Origin: Chlorobaculum sp. MV4-Y
GTDB lineage: Bacteria; Bacteroidota; Chlorobiia; Chlorobiales; Chlorobiaceae
Reading direction: 5' to 3'
NCBI RefSeq assembly: GCF_025244685.1
Contig: NZ_CP104202.1
Location: 808,323 to 872,322 of the forward strand
DNA length: 64,000 nucleotides
The notes beneath the pieces are model-generated. The model made no database searches. It was not told where the DNA came from and worked only from the letters and a program-made list of their open reading frames with translations. Positions 18,379 through 27,878 of the stretch are shown here, piece after piece; the first letter of the stretch is position 1, and each line of letters starts with the position of its first letter. The position numbers and the translations under genes were made by a program.

Positions 18379-19044
18379 ATGCCGGAACTCTCATCAATGC
18401 TTGAATCCGTAATCGCCTATCTGCAGCAGGCCGACCCTTCGTCGGTCTATGCGGTGCTGTTTTTTTCGGCCTATTTCGAGAATGTCATTCCCCCGATTCC
18501 GGGGGATGTTCCCATCGCCCTTGCCGGGTACCTGCTCGCGTTCAACCATATCACTTTTGTCTCGGCGCTGTTCTGGTCAACGATCGGTTCGGTAGCCGGA
18601 TTCATGACCGTTTTTCTGCTCAGCCGTTTTCTGGGCCTCAAGCTCTATGCTGTCGGACAGAGCGAGGCGCGTCACAAGTTTGCCGAAAGCATTCACAAGC
18701 TGTTTCCTCCCTCTGAAATGGAGGCCGTGCGTCAGAAGTTTTCGGGGCATGGCTATCTGGCCGTCGTGGTCAATCGCTTCCTTTTCGGGTCGAGAGCGGT
18801 CATCTGCATCGTGGCAGGCATGCTGCACCTGAAGGTTCTTCCGGTGCTTCTGAGTTCCATGGTCAGCTCGATTCTCTGGAATATTCTGTTGCTCTCCAGC
18901 GGCTATCTGCTCGGCAGCAACTGGGACAAGATTGGTCAGTACGCTGTGTATTTCAGCGCTCCCTTCACGATTTTGTTTACGGGTTTTATCGTCTGGACAG
19001 TTATGAAGTATCTCAAAAAAGAAAACAGGGTGGCGACGGGGTGA
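18379..19044 (+). CDS. DedA-family membrane protein
   Basis: A 221-residue DedA/SNARE-associated protein with four or more membrane segments. The family signature FFSAYFENVIPPIPGDVPIA is present (about residues 25-44), followed by GSVAGFMTVFLLSRFLG and the conserved arginine-containing stretch NRFLFGSRAVICIVAGM. DedA proteins take part in membrane lipid homeostasis, probably as lipid scramblases or flippases for carriers such as undecaprenyl phosphate or for phosphatidylethanolamine. The start is set at 18379, just after purC. A longer frame back to 18160 lies inside purC and is not used. Confidence 0.9.
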   Translation: MPELSSMLESVIAYLQQADPSSVYAVLFFSAYFENVIPPIPGDVPIALAGYLLAFNHITFVSALFWSTIGSVAGFMTVFLLSRFLGLKLYAVGQSEARHKFAESIHKLFPPSEMEAVRQKFSGHGYLAVVVNRFLFGSRAVICIVAGMLHLKVLPVLLSSMVSSILWNILLLSSGYLLGSNWDKIGQYAVYFSAPFTILFTGFIVWTVMKYLKKENRVATG

Positions 19045-19146
19045 CTTGGTAAATTAGGCCTCCACATATAACTTTACACCTTTCCGGCGGAGGGCGCTCA
19101 CCTGACGACGGATACCGTTTCATCATTCATTCATTGCATCCACATC

Positions 19147-20058
19147 ATGGGAAAACATCTGAAGCCATATCCGCAAGAGAAGAGGGGTAAACATCTGCAA
19201 CTCTCAACCATCGATGAACTCAAGGACATGGCCCGGCAGGTGCGCAGGGATGTGATCCGCATGCTGGCGAAATCCAATTCCGGGCATACCGGCGGCTCGC
19301 TTGGCATGGCCGATATTTTTACGGCGCTCTACTTCAGGATTTTGCAGCATCATCCGCACCAGTTCGGTCAGGGCGCTGATCACGACATGCTGTTCCTCTC
19401 GAACGGTCACATCGCGCCGGTCTGGTATAGCGTGCTGGCCCGTTCGGGCTATTTCTCGCTCGATGAGTTGAACTATCTTCGCGAGATCAACTCTTATCTG
19501 CAGGGTCATCCGACCTGTGAGTCGGGACTTCCGGGCATTCACATCGCTTCGGGTTCGCTTGGCCAGGGTTTGTCGGCAGCGGTCGGCGCGGCGCTCGGTC
19601 TGCGCATGGATGGCAAAAAAGGCGAGGTGTTCTGCCTGATGGGTGACGGTGAGTGCCAGGAGGGGCAGATCTGGGAGGCTGCCATGAGCGCCGCGCACTA
19701 CGGACTCGGCAACCTGATCGGCATCGTCGATTACAACAATCAGCAGATCGACGGCGAGGTATCTGATGTGATGGACGTCGAGCCGTTCGCCGACAAGTGG
19801 CGTGCCTTCGGCTGGGATGTGCTGACCTGCGACGGCAACGACATCGAGCATTTCATCAATACGCTTGAATATCTCCGCAAAGACAAAGGCCGCACCAAGC
19901 CTGTGGTGGTGCTCGCTACGACGGTGATGGGTAAGGGCGTTCCCTTCTTCGAAGGCACGATGCCCGACAAGTCCAACTGGCACGGCAAGGCGCCATCGAA
20001 AGAGGATGAGGCAAAAGCGCTCGAAATTCTCGGCGTGACGATTTTCGGCGACTTTTAA
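19147..20058 (+). CDS. Transketolase, N-terminal (thiamine-diphosphate-binding) subunit
   Basis: The 303 residues match the N-terminal half of transketolase, which transfers two-carbon ketol units in the pentose phosphate network. The GHTGGSLGMADIFTALYF segment, the SNGHIAPVWY His, the GSLGQGLSAAVGAALG loop and the diphosphate/Mg site GDGECQEG...NNQQ are all present. No pyrimidine-binding or C-terminal domain follows. The split two-gene form is common in archaea and some anaerobes, and the partner subunit must lie elsewhere, because the next gene is rsmD. The start ATG at 19147 adds a basic N-terminus before the conserved part. Confidence 0.92.
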   Translation: MGKHLKPYPQEKRGKHLQLSTIDELKDMARQVRRDVIRMLAKSNSGHTGGSLGMADIFTALYFRILQHHPHQFGQGADHDMLFLSNGHIAPVWYSVLARSGYFSLDELNYLREINSYLQGHPTCESGLPGIHIASGSLGQGLSAAVGAALGLRMDGKKGEVFCLMGDGECQEGQIWEAAMSAAHYGLGNLIGIVDYNNQQIDGEVSDVMDVEPFADKWRAFGWDVLTCDGNDIEHFINTLEYLRKDKGRTKPVVVLATTVMGKGVPFFEGTMPDKSNWHGKAPSKEDEAKALEILGVTIFGDF

Positions 20059-20072
20059 GCGATCGACGCTAC

Positions 20073-20627
20073 GTGCAGGTTCAGGCGGGCAGATACCGGG
20101 GGCGGAAGATAAGGCATCTGCCTTCGCGTGACATCCGGCCATGCAGCAGCAGGGTCAAGAAGTCGCTCTTCGACACGCTCGCCGCGCGGATCGATTTCGA
20201 TGGCATCGAGGTGCTCGATCTTTTTGCCGGCTTCGGCAACCTCGGCTTCGAGGCGCTGAGCCGTGGCGCCAGGAGCGCCTGCTTCGTGGAGCAGAACCGC
20301 CAGGCGCTCGAAACGATAAAGGCCACTGCGGTGGACATTGGCGCGGGCGCATCGGCGCGGTTTGTCATGGCTGACGTTACGGCGTTTCTGAAAAGGCAAG
20401 AGGGGCTGTTCGATCTGGTGTTCTGCGATCCGCCCTATCGCTGGAAGGATTACGAGCATCTGATCCGCTCGGTTCTCGACACCGGCCTGCTTGCCCCGGA
20501 GGGCCTGCTTCTCATGGAGCATCACGCGAGTCATGATTTTTCGCAATCTCGCGGGTATCTCTTCCACAAGGATTACGGCACGACCCGAGTCTCGTTTTTT
20601 ACACCAGAATCTGGAGCGCATGAGTAA
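20073..20627 (+). CDS. rsmD: 16S rRNA (guanine(966)-N(2))-methyltransferase
   Basis: RsmD methylates G966 of 16S rRNA in the 30S subunit. The 184-residue protein begins with the family's [20 protein letters not shown], which includes the rRNA-facing [15 protein letters not shown]. The SAM-binding motif is [20 protein letters not shown] and the catalytic motif is [10 protein letters not shown]. It starts with GTG at 20073, 14 bases after the transketolase stop. Its end overlaps the coaD start by 8 bases. The rsmD-coaD pairing is widespread, which supports both calls. Confidence 0.95.
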   Translation: MQVQAGRYRGRKIRHLPSRDIRPCSSRVKKSLFDTLAARIDFDGIEVLDLFAGFGNLGFEALSRGARSACFVEQNRQALETIKATAVDIGAGASARFVMADVTAFLKRQEGLFDLVFCDPPYRWKDYEHLIRSVLDTGLLAPEGLLLMEHHASHDFSQSRGYLFHKDYGTTRVSFFTPESGAHE

Positions 20628-21117
20628 GAAAGCCATCTATCCGGGAACCTTCGATCCCTTCACCAACGGCCATCTCGATGTGCTCGAACGCGCTCTGAAC
20701 ATTTTTGAACATGTTGACGTGGTGCTTGCCGAGAACAGCCAGAAGCAGACGCTTTTTTCGGTTGAAGAGCGGCTCGACATGGTCAGGGAGGTGCTTCGCG
20801 ATCTTCCAAACGTTAACGTCGATGTGCTGCACGAGGGTCTTCTCGCCGACTACGCCCGGCAGGCGGGGGCCAACGCTATTGTTCGGGGCGTGCGCCAGGT
20901 GAAGGATTTCGAGTACGAGTTCCAGATGTCGTTGCTGAACCGTCACCTCTATCCTGAAGTGACGACGGTGTTTCTTATGCCGAACGTCAAGTACACCTAT
21001 GTCGCCTCGACGATCATCCGCGAGGTGTCAATGCTTGGCGGCGATGTCAGCAAGTTCGTCCACCCCTACGTGCTCGACCAGCTTTCGCGAAAAAGGGCGG
21101 AATGGCGGGCGCACTGA
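20620..21117 (+). CDS. coaD: Phosphopantetheine adenylyltransferase
   Basis: CoaD transfers AMP to 4'-phosphopantetheine, the fourth step of coenzyme A synthesis. The 165-residue length is normal. The nucleotidyltransferase motif is [20 protein letters not shown] (the T/HxGH form). Also present are [20 protein letters not shown] and the C-terminal [12 protein letters not shown] with the S/T-I-I-R site. The start is ATG at 20620, overlapping the rsmD end by 8 bases. The longer frame from 20491 lies inside rsmD. It is followed 33 bases later by aspC. Confidence 0.97.
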   Translation: MSKKAIYPGTFDPFTNGHLDVLERALNIFEHVDVVLAENSQKQTLFSVEERLDMVREVLRDLPNVNVDVLHEGLLADYARQAGANAIVRGVRQVKDFEYEFQMSLLNRHLYPEVTTVFLMPNVKYTYVASTIIREVSMLGGDVSKFVHPYVLDQLSRKRAEWRAH

Positions 21118-21150
21118 TTTTTGTCAAACATAACAACCAATTCTACAAAG

Positions 21151-22353
21151 ATGAGCGCAGAGAGCTTTGAACGATTCCTGAGCCGCCGGGTGCTGAGCAT
21201 GCAGGAGTCGCAGACGATGAAGATCACGGGACTGGCCAAGAAGATGCAGGCGGAGGGTAAAGATATCGTGAGCCTGTCAGCAGGCGAGCCGGACTTTCCA
21301 ACGCCGGAGAATGTGTGCGAGGCGGGCATCGAGGCGATCCGTTCCGGCTTTACCCGTTATACGGCAAATTCCGGAATTCCTGAGCTGAAAAAAGCGATCA
21401 TCCGCAAGCTTTCGCGCGACAACGGCCTTGAATACGCCGAAAACGAAATCATCGTCAGCAACGGCGGCAAGCAGACTCTCGCCAACACCTTTCTCGCGCT
21501 CTGTGACGAAGGGGACGAGGTGATCGTGCCCGCACCCTACTGGGTGAGCTTTCCGGAGATGGCGCGCCTGGCTGGCGCGACGCCGGTGATTGTCGAGACA
21601 TCGATCGAGACCGGTTACAAGATGACGCCGGAGCAGCTCGCTGCGGCCATAACGCCGAACACGCGGATTCTTGTGCTCAACTCGCCCTCGAACCCTTCCG
21701 GCGCAGTCTACAACGAGGCCGAGGTGCGTGCGCTCATGCAGGTGATCGAAGGTAAGGAGATTTTCGTGCTCTCCGACGAGATGTACGACATGATCTGCTA
21801 TGGCGGTGTGCGCCCCTTCTCGCCTGCAAGGATTCCGGAGATGAAGCCGTGGGTGATCGTCTCGAACGGCACCTCAAAGAGTTACTCGATGACCGGCTGG
21901 CGGATCGGCTACCTGGCCGCGCCGAAGTGGATCATCGACGCCTGCGACAAGATCCAGTCGCAGACCACCTCGAACGCCAACTCCATCGCACAGAAGGCTG
22001 CCGTGGCCGCGCTCGATGGCGACCAGTCCATCGTCGAGGAGCGCCGTGCCGAGTTCGAGAAGCGCCGCAACTTCATGTTCCGCGAGCTGAACACCATTCC
22101 CGGCATCGAATGCATGCTGCCGGAAGGTGCGTTCTACATCTTTCCGTCGATCAAGGGATTGCTCGGTAAAACCTTTGGTGGCAAGGTGATGAAGGATTCG
22201 GCTGACATTGCCGAGTATCTGCTCAAAGATCACTACGTGGCCACCGTGCCGGGCGATGCTTTCGGCGCACCCGAGAACCTGCGCCTTTCGTATGCGGCCT
22301 CGATCGAGGAGCTGAGCGAGGCGGTCAACCGCATGAGAAAAGCCTTTGCATAA
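21151..22353 (+). CDS. aspC: Aspartate aminotransferase family protein (PLP-dependent, class I/II)
   Basis: This 400-residue PLP enzyme transfers the amino group between aspartate and 2-oxoglutarate, or closely similar substrates. Motifs are [19 protein letters not shown], the substrate-pocket [26 protein letters not shown] and the PLP-lysine motif [19 protein letters not shown]. The C-terminal [15 protein letters not shown] carries the Arg that binds the carboxylate. I prefer the ATG at 21151 over the TTG at 21121, because the conserved N-terminus begins there. It belongs to the subgroup Ib typical of thermophiles and Bacteroidota. It follows coaD and precedes an acyltransferase by 9 bases. 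Confidence 0.92.
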   Translation: MSAESFERFLSRRVLSMQESQTMKITGLAKKMQAEGKDIVSLSAGEPDFPTPENVCEAGIEAIRSGFTRYTANSGIPELKKAIIRKLSRDNGLEYAENEIIVSNGGKQTLANTFLALCDEGDEVIVPAPYWVSFPEMARLAGATPVIVETSIETGYKMTPEQLAAAITPNTRILVLNSPSNPSGAVYNEAEVRALMQVIEGKEIFVLSDEMYDMICYGGVRPFSPARIPEMKPWVIVSNGTSKSYSMTGWRIGYLAAPKWIIDACDKIQSQTTSNANSIAQKAAVAALDGDQSIVEERRAEFEKRRNFMFRELNTIPGIECMLPEGAFYIFPSIKGLLGKTFGGKVMKDSADIAEYLLKDHYVATVPGDAFGAPENLRLSYAASIEELSEAVNRMRKAFA

Positions 22354-22362
22354 CCGTCGCCC

Positions 22363-23136
22363 ATGCTGAAGGTTCGCCGGAGCTGGGCATACACACGCTG
22401 GTTTGGATGGTACTCCCGCCGGCAGTTCAGACGCCATTTCCACTCGCTGAGAGTCGAGATGCCGCCGGAGCTGCCGGGGATGAGTCTCGATGTTCCGGTT
22501 ATTTTCTACGGCAACCACGCCTACTGGTGGGACGGCTTCTGGTCGCAGCTCTGCACCGAGAGATATTTCCGGCAAAATCTCTATATCATCATCGAGTACG
22601 CGCAGCTCGTCAAGCACCAGTTTTTCACCCGTCTCGGCGCATTTTCCATCGACCGCTCCAACGCTCGCAGCGCCATCGGCACGCTCGACTACGCCGCCGA
22701 ATGCCTCCTATCGCCATCCGAACGCCAGAATGCACTCTGGATTTTTCCGCAGGGGTTGATCGAGCATGTGGACAAACGTCCGATTCTCTTTTTCAGGGGA
22801 ACGGCCGGGATCGTCCAGCGCGTTTTCAAGAAGAGGGAATCGATTTACCTTGTTTCAGTTGTCAGCCGTATTGAATATCTTGAGGAGCAAAGACCTGAAC
22901 TTTTCCTGTCCTTCGGCTCACCAAAGCTTCTGAAAAAAACTGACTGGAACGGGCTTGACGCTCTGACCGAATTCATGCAGACGGCGACCGAATCCCATCT
23001 CGACAAGGTGAAGCAATCGGTGGTCGAGCGGCGTCTTGATTGCTTCGATGTGGTCATTCGCGGATCGGAGTCGATCAACCGACGCGTAGAGGCTTTTCGC
23101 AGCCTGTTCGGAAAGGGCCGTCCTGCAGAAGAGTGA
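22363..23136 (+). CDS. PlsC-type acyltransferase, candidate chlorobactene lauroyltransferase (CruD)
   Basis: A 257-residue protein of the 1-acyl-glycerol-3-phosphate acyltransferase superfamily. The HX4D catalytic box is GNHAYWWDGF (about residues 50-59), and FPQGLIEHVDKRPILFFRGT is the second family block. There is no clear membrane segment. In Chlorobaculum tepidum, an acyltransferase of this size, CruD, adds laurate to glucosylated chlorobactene. I infer a CruD-like role from the lineage and the HX4D form, not from direct sequence comparison. An ordinary phospholipid acyltransferase is the alternative. It lies in a plus-strand run between aspC and a PSP1 gene. Confidence 0.65.
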   Translation: MLKVRRSWAYTRWFGWYSRRQFRRHFHSLRVEMPPELPGMSLDVPVIFYGNHAYWWDGFWSQLCTERYFRQNLYIIIEYAQLVKHQFFTRLGAFSIDRSNARSAIGTLDYAAECLLSPSERQNALWIFPQGLIEHVDKRPILFFRGTAGIVQRVFKKRESIYLVSVVSRIEYLEEQRPELFLSFGSPKLLKKTDWNGLDALTEFMQTATESHLDKVKQSVVERRLDCFDVVIRGSESINRRVEAFRSLFGKGRPAEE

Positions 23137-23214
23137 CGGGTAAATCCATAGATGAAACGATGCTGCCGCGTTCAACTGAATGACGTGGCGGAGATAGATA
23201 AAGGGTATATGTAT

Positions 23215-24201
23215 ATGAGTACAGTTCTATGCAGTTGCCTCCTTGGCGACAATGCCAAAGTGAGGCTGAAACTCTCGAAAATGCTGCAGGAAGAGGCCTC
23301 CGGGTTCTATCTCGATGATCTTCCGGAAGGTTCGGTATCCATTTGTGAAGTCGAAATGAAGGGGTGCCGAAGGGAGTTTTATGCCGGCAGGAGAGGCGAG
23401 GAAATTGAAATCGGTACTCCGGTCATTGTTGAAGCCGATGGCGGATTTGATATGGGTGTTGTTTACTCCACGGGCCGCATCGCCCTCAGGAAGCTTCAGC
23501 TCAAAGGGCTGGCCAGCGAGGTCGAAAAGCTTCCGGCCATCATGAGGCGTGCTACCGAGGAGGAGGTGCACGAGTTCACCGAGATTCGCAAGCGGGAGCC
23601 TGAAATCAGGGCGGCCTGTTTGAACAGAATCGAATGGCACCAGCTTGATATGAAGCTGGTTGATATTGATCTCCGTCTCGACCAGCAGAAGCTTTCGGTC
23701 TATTACACCGCCACGCACCGCGTCGATTTCCGGGGTCTGGTGCGTGACCTGGCCGGCGAGTTCAAGGCGCGAATCCAGATGGTGCAGATTACCACCCGCG
23801 AGGAGGCGCGACGCACCAACACGCAGGGTTCGTGCGGCTGCGCGCTCTGTTGCTCGACCTGGATGCAGAAAATCCACTCCAATCCATTCGCCGAAAAGCC
23901 TCAGATGCCGGACAGCATGAATGGAGACAACTTTTCGTTCAATACTATCGGCCTCTGCAACCGTCCGAAATGTTGCCTCGGATTCTCGAAAACCAACGGC
24001 AAAAATGGCAACGTCAGGCAAAACAGATGGCCCTCTGTCGGCACGACCTTTGTCGTCAGAGATGGTAATGCCGTAGTCGAAGGGGTCGATCAGCAGAAAA
24101 AAAGCATCTGGATACGCTATGTCAGTACGGGTCAGAAGCGGCGTATTTCGCTGGATCAGTACAATAATATGGCCGGAAAGCGTCAGGACGGACAGGCCTG
24201 A
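23215..24201 (+). CDS. PSP1-domain protein (RicT/YaaT type)
   Basis: A protein of 328 residues with the PSP1 C-terminal domain. The cysteine clusters GSCGCALCCSTWM and NTIGLCNRPKCCLGFS are those of the RicT (YaaT) group. In Bacillus subtilis, RicT forms an Fe-S-containing complex with RicA and RicF that affects RNase Y. In Chlorobi the partners are unknown. The frame opens at 23152, but AAGGG at 23201-23205 is best spaced from the ATG at 23215, and the conserved part begins there. It lies in the same run as metG, 71 bp upstream of it. Confidence 0.9.
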   Translation: MSTVLCSCLLGDNAKVRLKLSKMLQEEASGFYLDDLPEGSVSICEVEMKGCRREFYAGRRGEEIEIGTPVIVEADGGFDMGVVYSTGRIALRKLQLKGLASEVEKLPAIMRRATEEEVHEFTEIRKREPEIRAACLNRIEWHQLDMKLVDIDLRLDQQKLSVYYTATHRVDFRGLVRDLAGEFKARIQMVQITTREEARRTNTQGSCGCALCCSTWMQKIHSNPFAEKPQMPDSMNGDNFSFNTIGLCNRPKCCLGFSKTNGKNGNVRQNRWPSVGTTFVVRDGNAVVEGVDQQKKSIWIRYVSTGQKRRISLDQYNNMAGKRQDGQA

Positions 24202-24272
24202 AACACCACTTCATCACCTGGCAAGTTGCTGGTTGACGTAATTTTATCATCATCGAACGATTCTCGCTACTT

Positions 24273-26384
24273 ATGACTCATACCCACCAGAGAACTCTCG
24301 TTACCACAGCTCTTCCATATGCCAACGGCCCGGTGCACCTCGGCCATCTCGCTGGGGTCTATCTGCCCGCCGATATTTATGTTCGCTACAAGCGCCTCTG
24401 CGGCCATGACGTGATCCATATCGGTGGCTCGGACGAACACGGCGTGCCGATTACCATCACCGCCGACAAGGAGGGGATTTCGCCGCAGGATGTGGTGGAT
24501 CGCTACCACAAGATGAATGCCGATGCGTTCGCGAAGTGCGGCATCTCCTTTGATTATTACGGGCGCACGAGCGGGCCGGTTCATCACCAGACCGCTCGTG
24601 AGTTTTTCTCAGAAATCGAGAAAAAGGGAATTTTTGTCAAGAAAACCGAAAAGCAGTTCTTCGATCCGAAGGCGGGGCGCTTTCTCTCCGACCGCTACAT
24701 CACCGGAACCTGCCCGGTCTGCAAGACGCCCGGCGCGAACGGCGATCAGTGCGAGCAGTGCGGCACGCATCTCAGTCCGACCGAGCTGATCGATCCTAAA
24801 AGCAAGCTTTCCGACGCTACGCCGGAGCTGCGCGAAACCCTGCACTGGTACTTCCCGCTCGGGCGTTTTCAGAAGCAGCTCGAAGACTATGTCGAAAGCC
24901 ACCATGGCGACTGGCGCTCCAACGTTGTGAACTACTCGCGTACGTGGCTCAACCAGGGGCTTGCCGATCGCGCCATTACCCGCGACCTTGCCTGGGGCAT
25001 TTCGCTGCCGCTCGATTCCGAAGAGGCGAAAGGCAAGGTGCTTTACGTCTGGTTCGACGCCGTGCTCGGCTACATTTCCTTCACGAAAGAGTGGGCTGAA
25101 AAGCAGGGCGACGCCGAACTCTGGCGGCGCTACTGGCAGGATCCGGAGACGCGCATCATCAACTTCATCGGTAAGGACAACGTCGTGTTCCACACGCTGA
25201 TGTTCCCGGCGATTCTGATGGCCTGGAACGAGGGGCGCAGCGAGGGGCGCTACGAGCTGGCCGACAACGTGCCCGCCTCTGAGTTCATGAACTTCGAGGG
25301 ACGCAAGTTCTCCAAATCGCGTAACTACGCGGTCTATCTCGGCGAGTTCCTCGAACGCTTCCCGGCGGACACGCTGCGTTACAGCATTGCGATGAACTAC
25401 CCCGAGAACAAGGATACCGATTTCAGCTGGAGCGACTTTCAGAACCGCACCAACGGCGAGCTGGCCGATACGCTCGGCAACTTCATCAAGCGCTCGATTG
25501 ACTTTACGAATGCGCGTTTCGGTGGTGAGGTGCCTGCGGAGATCGATCTGGATGTGTGGGATGGCCTCGGCCTCGACTGGCTGTCGAGCTTCGGCAAGCT
25601 CGAAGCGGCCTACGACGGTTTTCATTTCCGCGAGGCCGCGACGCAGGCGATGGAGATCGCCCGCTTCGCAAACCGCTTTCTCACCGAAAGCGAGCCGTGG
25701 AAGGTGATCAAGGTCGATCCCGAAGCGGCGGGCCGTACGATGGCCGTATCGCTGAACCTCTGCCGCACGCTCGCCCTGCTTTTCTGGCCGATCGTACCTG
25801 AAACCGCGAACCGCATCTGGAAGATGCTCGGCTTCGGGGGGCGGATCGACGATCTCGTCGAGCCCGGCAAGCCGGTCTGGCGCCAGGCGCTTGAACCGGG
25901 GCTGAAGAAGGGACACAAGCTGCTCGGTTCGTCCGAAATTCTTTTTTCGAAGATCGAGGACAAGGACATCGAACCGGAGCTGAAGAAGATCGAGGTGCTG
26001 CTGGCGGAGGCGGAGCGACGCGAGGCCGCCGAAGCGCCCGCGCCGATGACCTTCAAGCCGGAGATCACCTTCGACGATTTCCAGAAGATCGATCTGCGCG
26101 TGGCCAGAGTGATCGCCTGCGAGCCGGTCAAAAAGGCTAACAAACTGCTCAAGCTGCAATTGCAGGTCGGTTCGGAACAGCGCCAGGTGCTCTCGGGCAT
26201 CGCGCAGCACTTCACGCCGGAGGAGATGGTGGGCAAGAACGTCGTGCTGGTGGCCAATCTCGCTGACCGCACCATGCGGGGCGAGCTGTCGCAGGGCATG
26301 ATCCTCGCCGTCGAGGGCGCGGATGGCCGTCTTTTCCTGCTTGAACCGCAGGGGGAAGGAATAAACGGGAACTCTGTCAGTTAA
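24273..26384 (+). CDS. metG: Methionine-tRNA ligase
   Basis: MetG charges tRNA-Met with methionine. The 703-residue protein has the HIGH-type PYANGPVHLGHLAGVYLPA motif, a four-cysteine zinc knuckle (CPVCKTPGANGDQCEQCG), the KMSKS-equivalent GRKFSKSRNYAVY and a C-terminal EMAP/tRNA-binding domain (ITFDDFQKIDLRVARVIACE). It is therefore the long form with the tRNA-binding appendix. The initiator tRNA-Met gene starts 47 bases after its stop, an apt neighbour. A long antisense frame across this gene was judged an artefact of GC-rich coding. Confidence 0.98.
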   Translation: MTHTHQRTLVTTALPYANGPVHLGHLAGVYLPADIYVRYKRLCGHDVIHIGGSDEHGVPITITADKEGISPQDVVDRYHKMNADAFAKCGISFDYYGRTSGPVHHQTAREFFSEIEKKGIFVKKTEKQFFDPKAGRFLSDRYITGTCPVCKTPGANGDQCEQCGTHLSPTELIDPKSKLSDATPELRETLHWYFPLGRFQKQLEDYVESHHGDWRSNVVNYSRTWLNQGLADRAITRDLAWGISLPLDSEEAKGKVLYVWFDAVLGYISFTKEWAEKQGDAELWRRYWQDPETRIINFIGKDNVVFHTLMFPAILMAWNEGRSEGRYELADNVPASEFMNFEGRKFSKSRNYAVYLGEFLERFPADTLRYSIAMNYPENKDTDFSWSDFQNRTNGELADTLGNFIKRSIDFTNARFGGEVPAEIDLDVWDGLGLDWLSSFGKLEAAYDGFHFREAATQAMEIARFANRFLTESEPWKVIKVDPEAAGRTMAVSLNLCRTLALLFWPIVPETANRIWKMLGFGGRIDDLVEPGKPVWRQALEPGLKKGHKLLGSSEILFSKIEDKDIEPELKKIEVLLAEAERREAAEAPAPMTFKPEITFDDFQKIDLRVARVIACEPVKKANKLLKLQLQVGSEQRQVLSGIAQHFTPEEMVGKNVVLVANLADRTMRGELSQGMILAVEGADGRLFLLEPQGEGINGNSVS

Positions 26385-26431
26385 CTGTTTGTTCTTTGCA
26401 ATGAAAGTTGTACATTAGGCGACTTTTACAT

Positions 26432-26507
<76 letters not shown>

Positions 26508-26509
26508 GC

Positions 26510-26543
26510 AAAAGACCGCGCCATGCTGTGCGGTCTTTTTTTT
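26510..26543 (+). terminator. Terminator of the tRNA-fMet gene
   Basis: AAAGACCGC pairs with GCGGTCTTT, with a short loop and a following T8 run. It directly follows the tRNA CCA end. Confidence 0.9.
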
Positions 26544-26659
26544 GCCTGGAGCACCGCTTTTGTTAAGGAGCCGGGGTATATTGCCTTCGCGAAAGCTTCT
26601 TCTTTATAGGACTTTTAGGGGGGAAGCCAAACTGCCGAAAACTTCAGGGCCATTTCCTT

Positions 26660-27878
26660 ATGAAGCGAACAGCTCCTCTTTTTTTTCTGCTTTTTTTTCT
26701 CCTGTTGGTAAAAACCCCCCATTGCGCGAGCCGAGGCGTTCAGGTACGGCCTCGATGTGCTCGATGCGCAGAAGTGTTTCCAACTCCAGGGCAAGCGAGT
26801 CGGCATGATAACCAATGCGGCAGCGGTTTCGCGCTCCGGTGAGCCGGGATACCGGGTTTTGCTTCGGAACGGGGTCGATCTGAAATTCCTGATGGCTCCC
26901 GAGCACGGCTTCACGCTCGATTACGAGGCGGGGCAGAATGTGGGTAACGCCGGAGTCGGCGACAGCCTGAAAATCTGGTCACTCTACGGCGACTCCCGGA
27001 AGCCTGATATTTCGCTCCTGAAAACCATCGATGCGCTCGTTTTCGATCTTCAAGATGCCGGAGTTCGCTGCTACACCTACCTCTCCACCATGAAGCTCGC
27101 GATGGAGGCATGCAACGAAGCGGGCGTCACCTTCATGGTGCTCGACCGGCCAAATCCTATCGCGCCGCTGCCTGCCAGCGGTTTCGTGCTGGAGCCACGC
27201 TTCGAGTCGTTCGTTGGAGCGGCGGAGCTTCCGTTCATCCACGGCATGAGCGTGGGAGAGATCGCCGAATGGTTGCAGAAACGCCGCTTTCCGGGACTGT
27301 CGTTGCAGATTGTGCGGATGCAGGGATACCGGCGAGACAGGTTTGCTGACGACCTTCCGGGTTTCCGTTTCCGCCCGCCGTCGCCGAGCCTGCATGATTT
27401 CAAAACCCTGTTGCTCTATCCAGCCACGGTTATGCTGGAGGGAACCGATGTCAGCGAAGGGCGTGGCACCGATACGCCGTTTCGGATGTTTGGCGCGCCA
27501 TTCATCGACAGCAAAACGCTCATCCAGGAACTTGAAACCTATCGCTTGCCTGGCGTCGAATTCCACCGGACGAGCTTTACGCCTGAGAGGAGCAAATTCT
27601 CAGGCGTCGAGTGTCAGGGAGTCCGTCTGAAAGTGATCGATCGGGACCATTTTGATCCGTTCCTTGCCTCCACAGCGATCCTGCTTTCTCTGCAGAAGCT
27701 CTGGCCAGAAGAAACAGGTCTGCATCGTCACGCAGACTTTTTTGACAAGCTTGCGGGTACCAGCCGCTACCGCCTCATGATTCAGCAACAACGCCCGATC
27801 GGGGAAATTCTCGCTGTTGCCCGGGGACAGGTGCGGGCATTCGATGTGGCTTACCGGGGTCGTTTTCTCTATCCCTGA
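26660..27878 (+). CDS. NamZ-type (DUF1343) exo-beta-N-acetylmuramidase, frameshifted after the signal peptide
   Basis: The main domain (from 26757 in frame) is DUF1343, the family of the periplasmic muropeptide-trimming NamZ. It shows GKRVGMITNAAAV, FLMAPEHGFT, DALVFDLQDAGVRCYTYLS, FMVLDRPNP and SEGRGTDTPFRMFGAPFID. The signal peptide MKRTAPLFFLLFFLLLVK begins at 26660, in another frame. The two join if one C is removed from the A5C6 tract at 26710-26720. The junction then reads VKTPIARAEAFRYGLDVLD, with an ARA cleavage site. So the gene is a frameshifted secreted protein, or the sequence has one extra base. Two T8 tracts also lie in the signal-peptide region. It runs convergent to cfa and its 3' end overlaps it. 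Confidence 0.85.

Noticed and set aside
24609-26210. 533-residue open frame antisense to metG
   Set aside because: It has no recognisable motif and mirrors the codon bias of the strong metG gene on the other strand.
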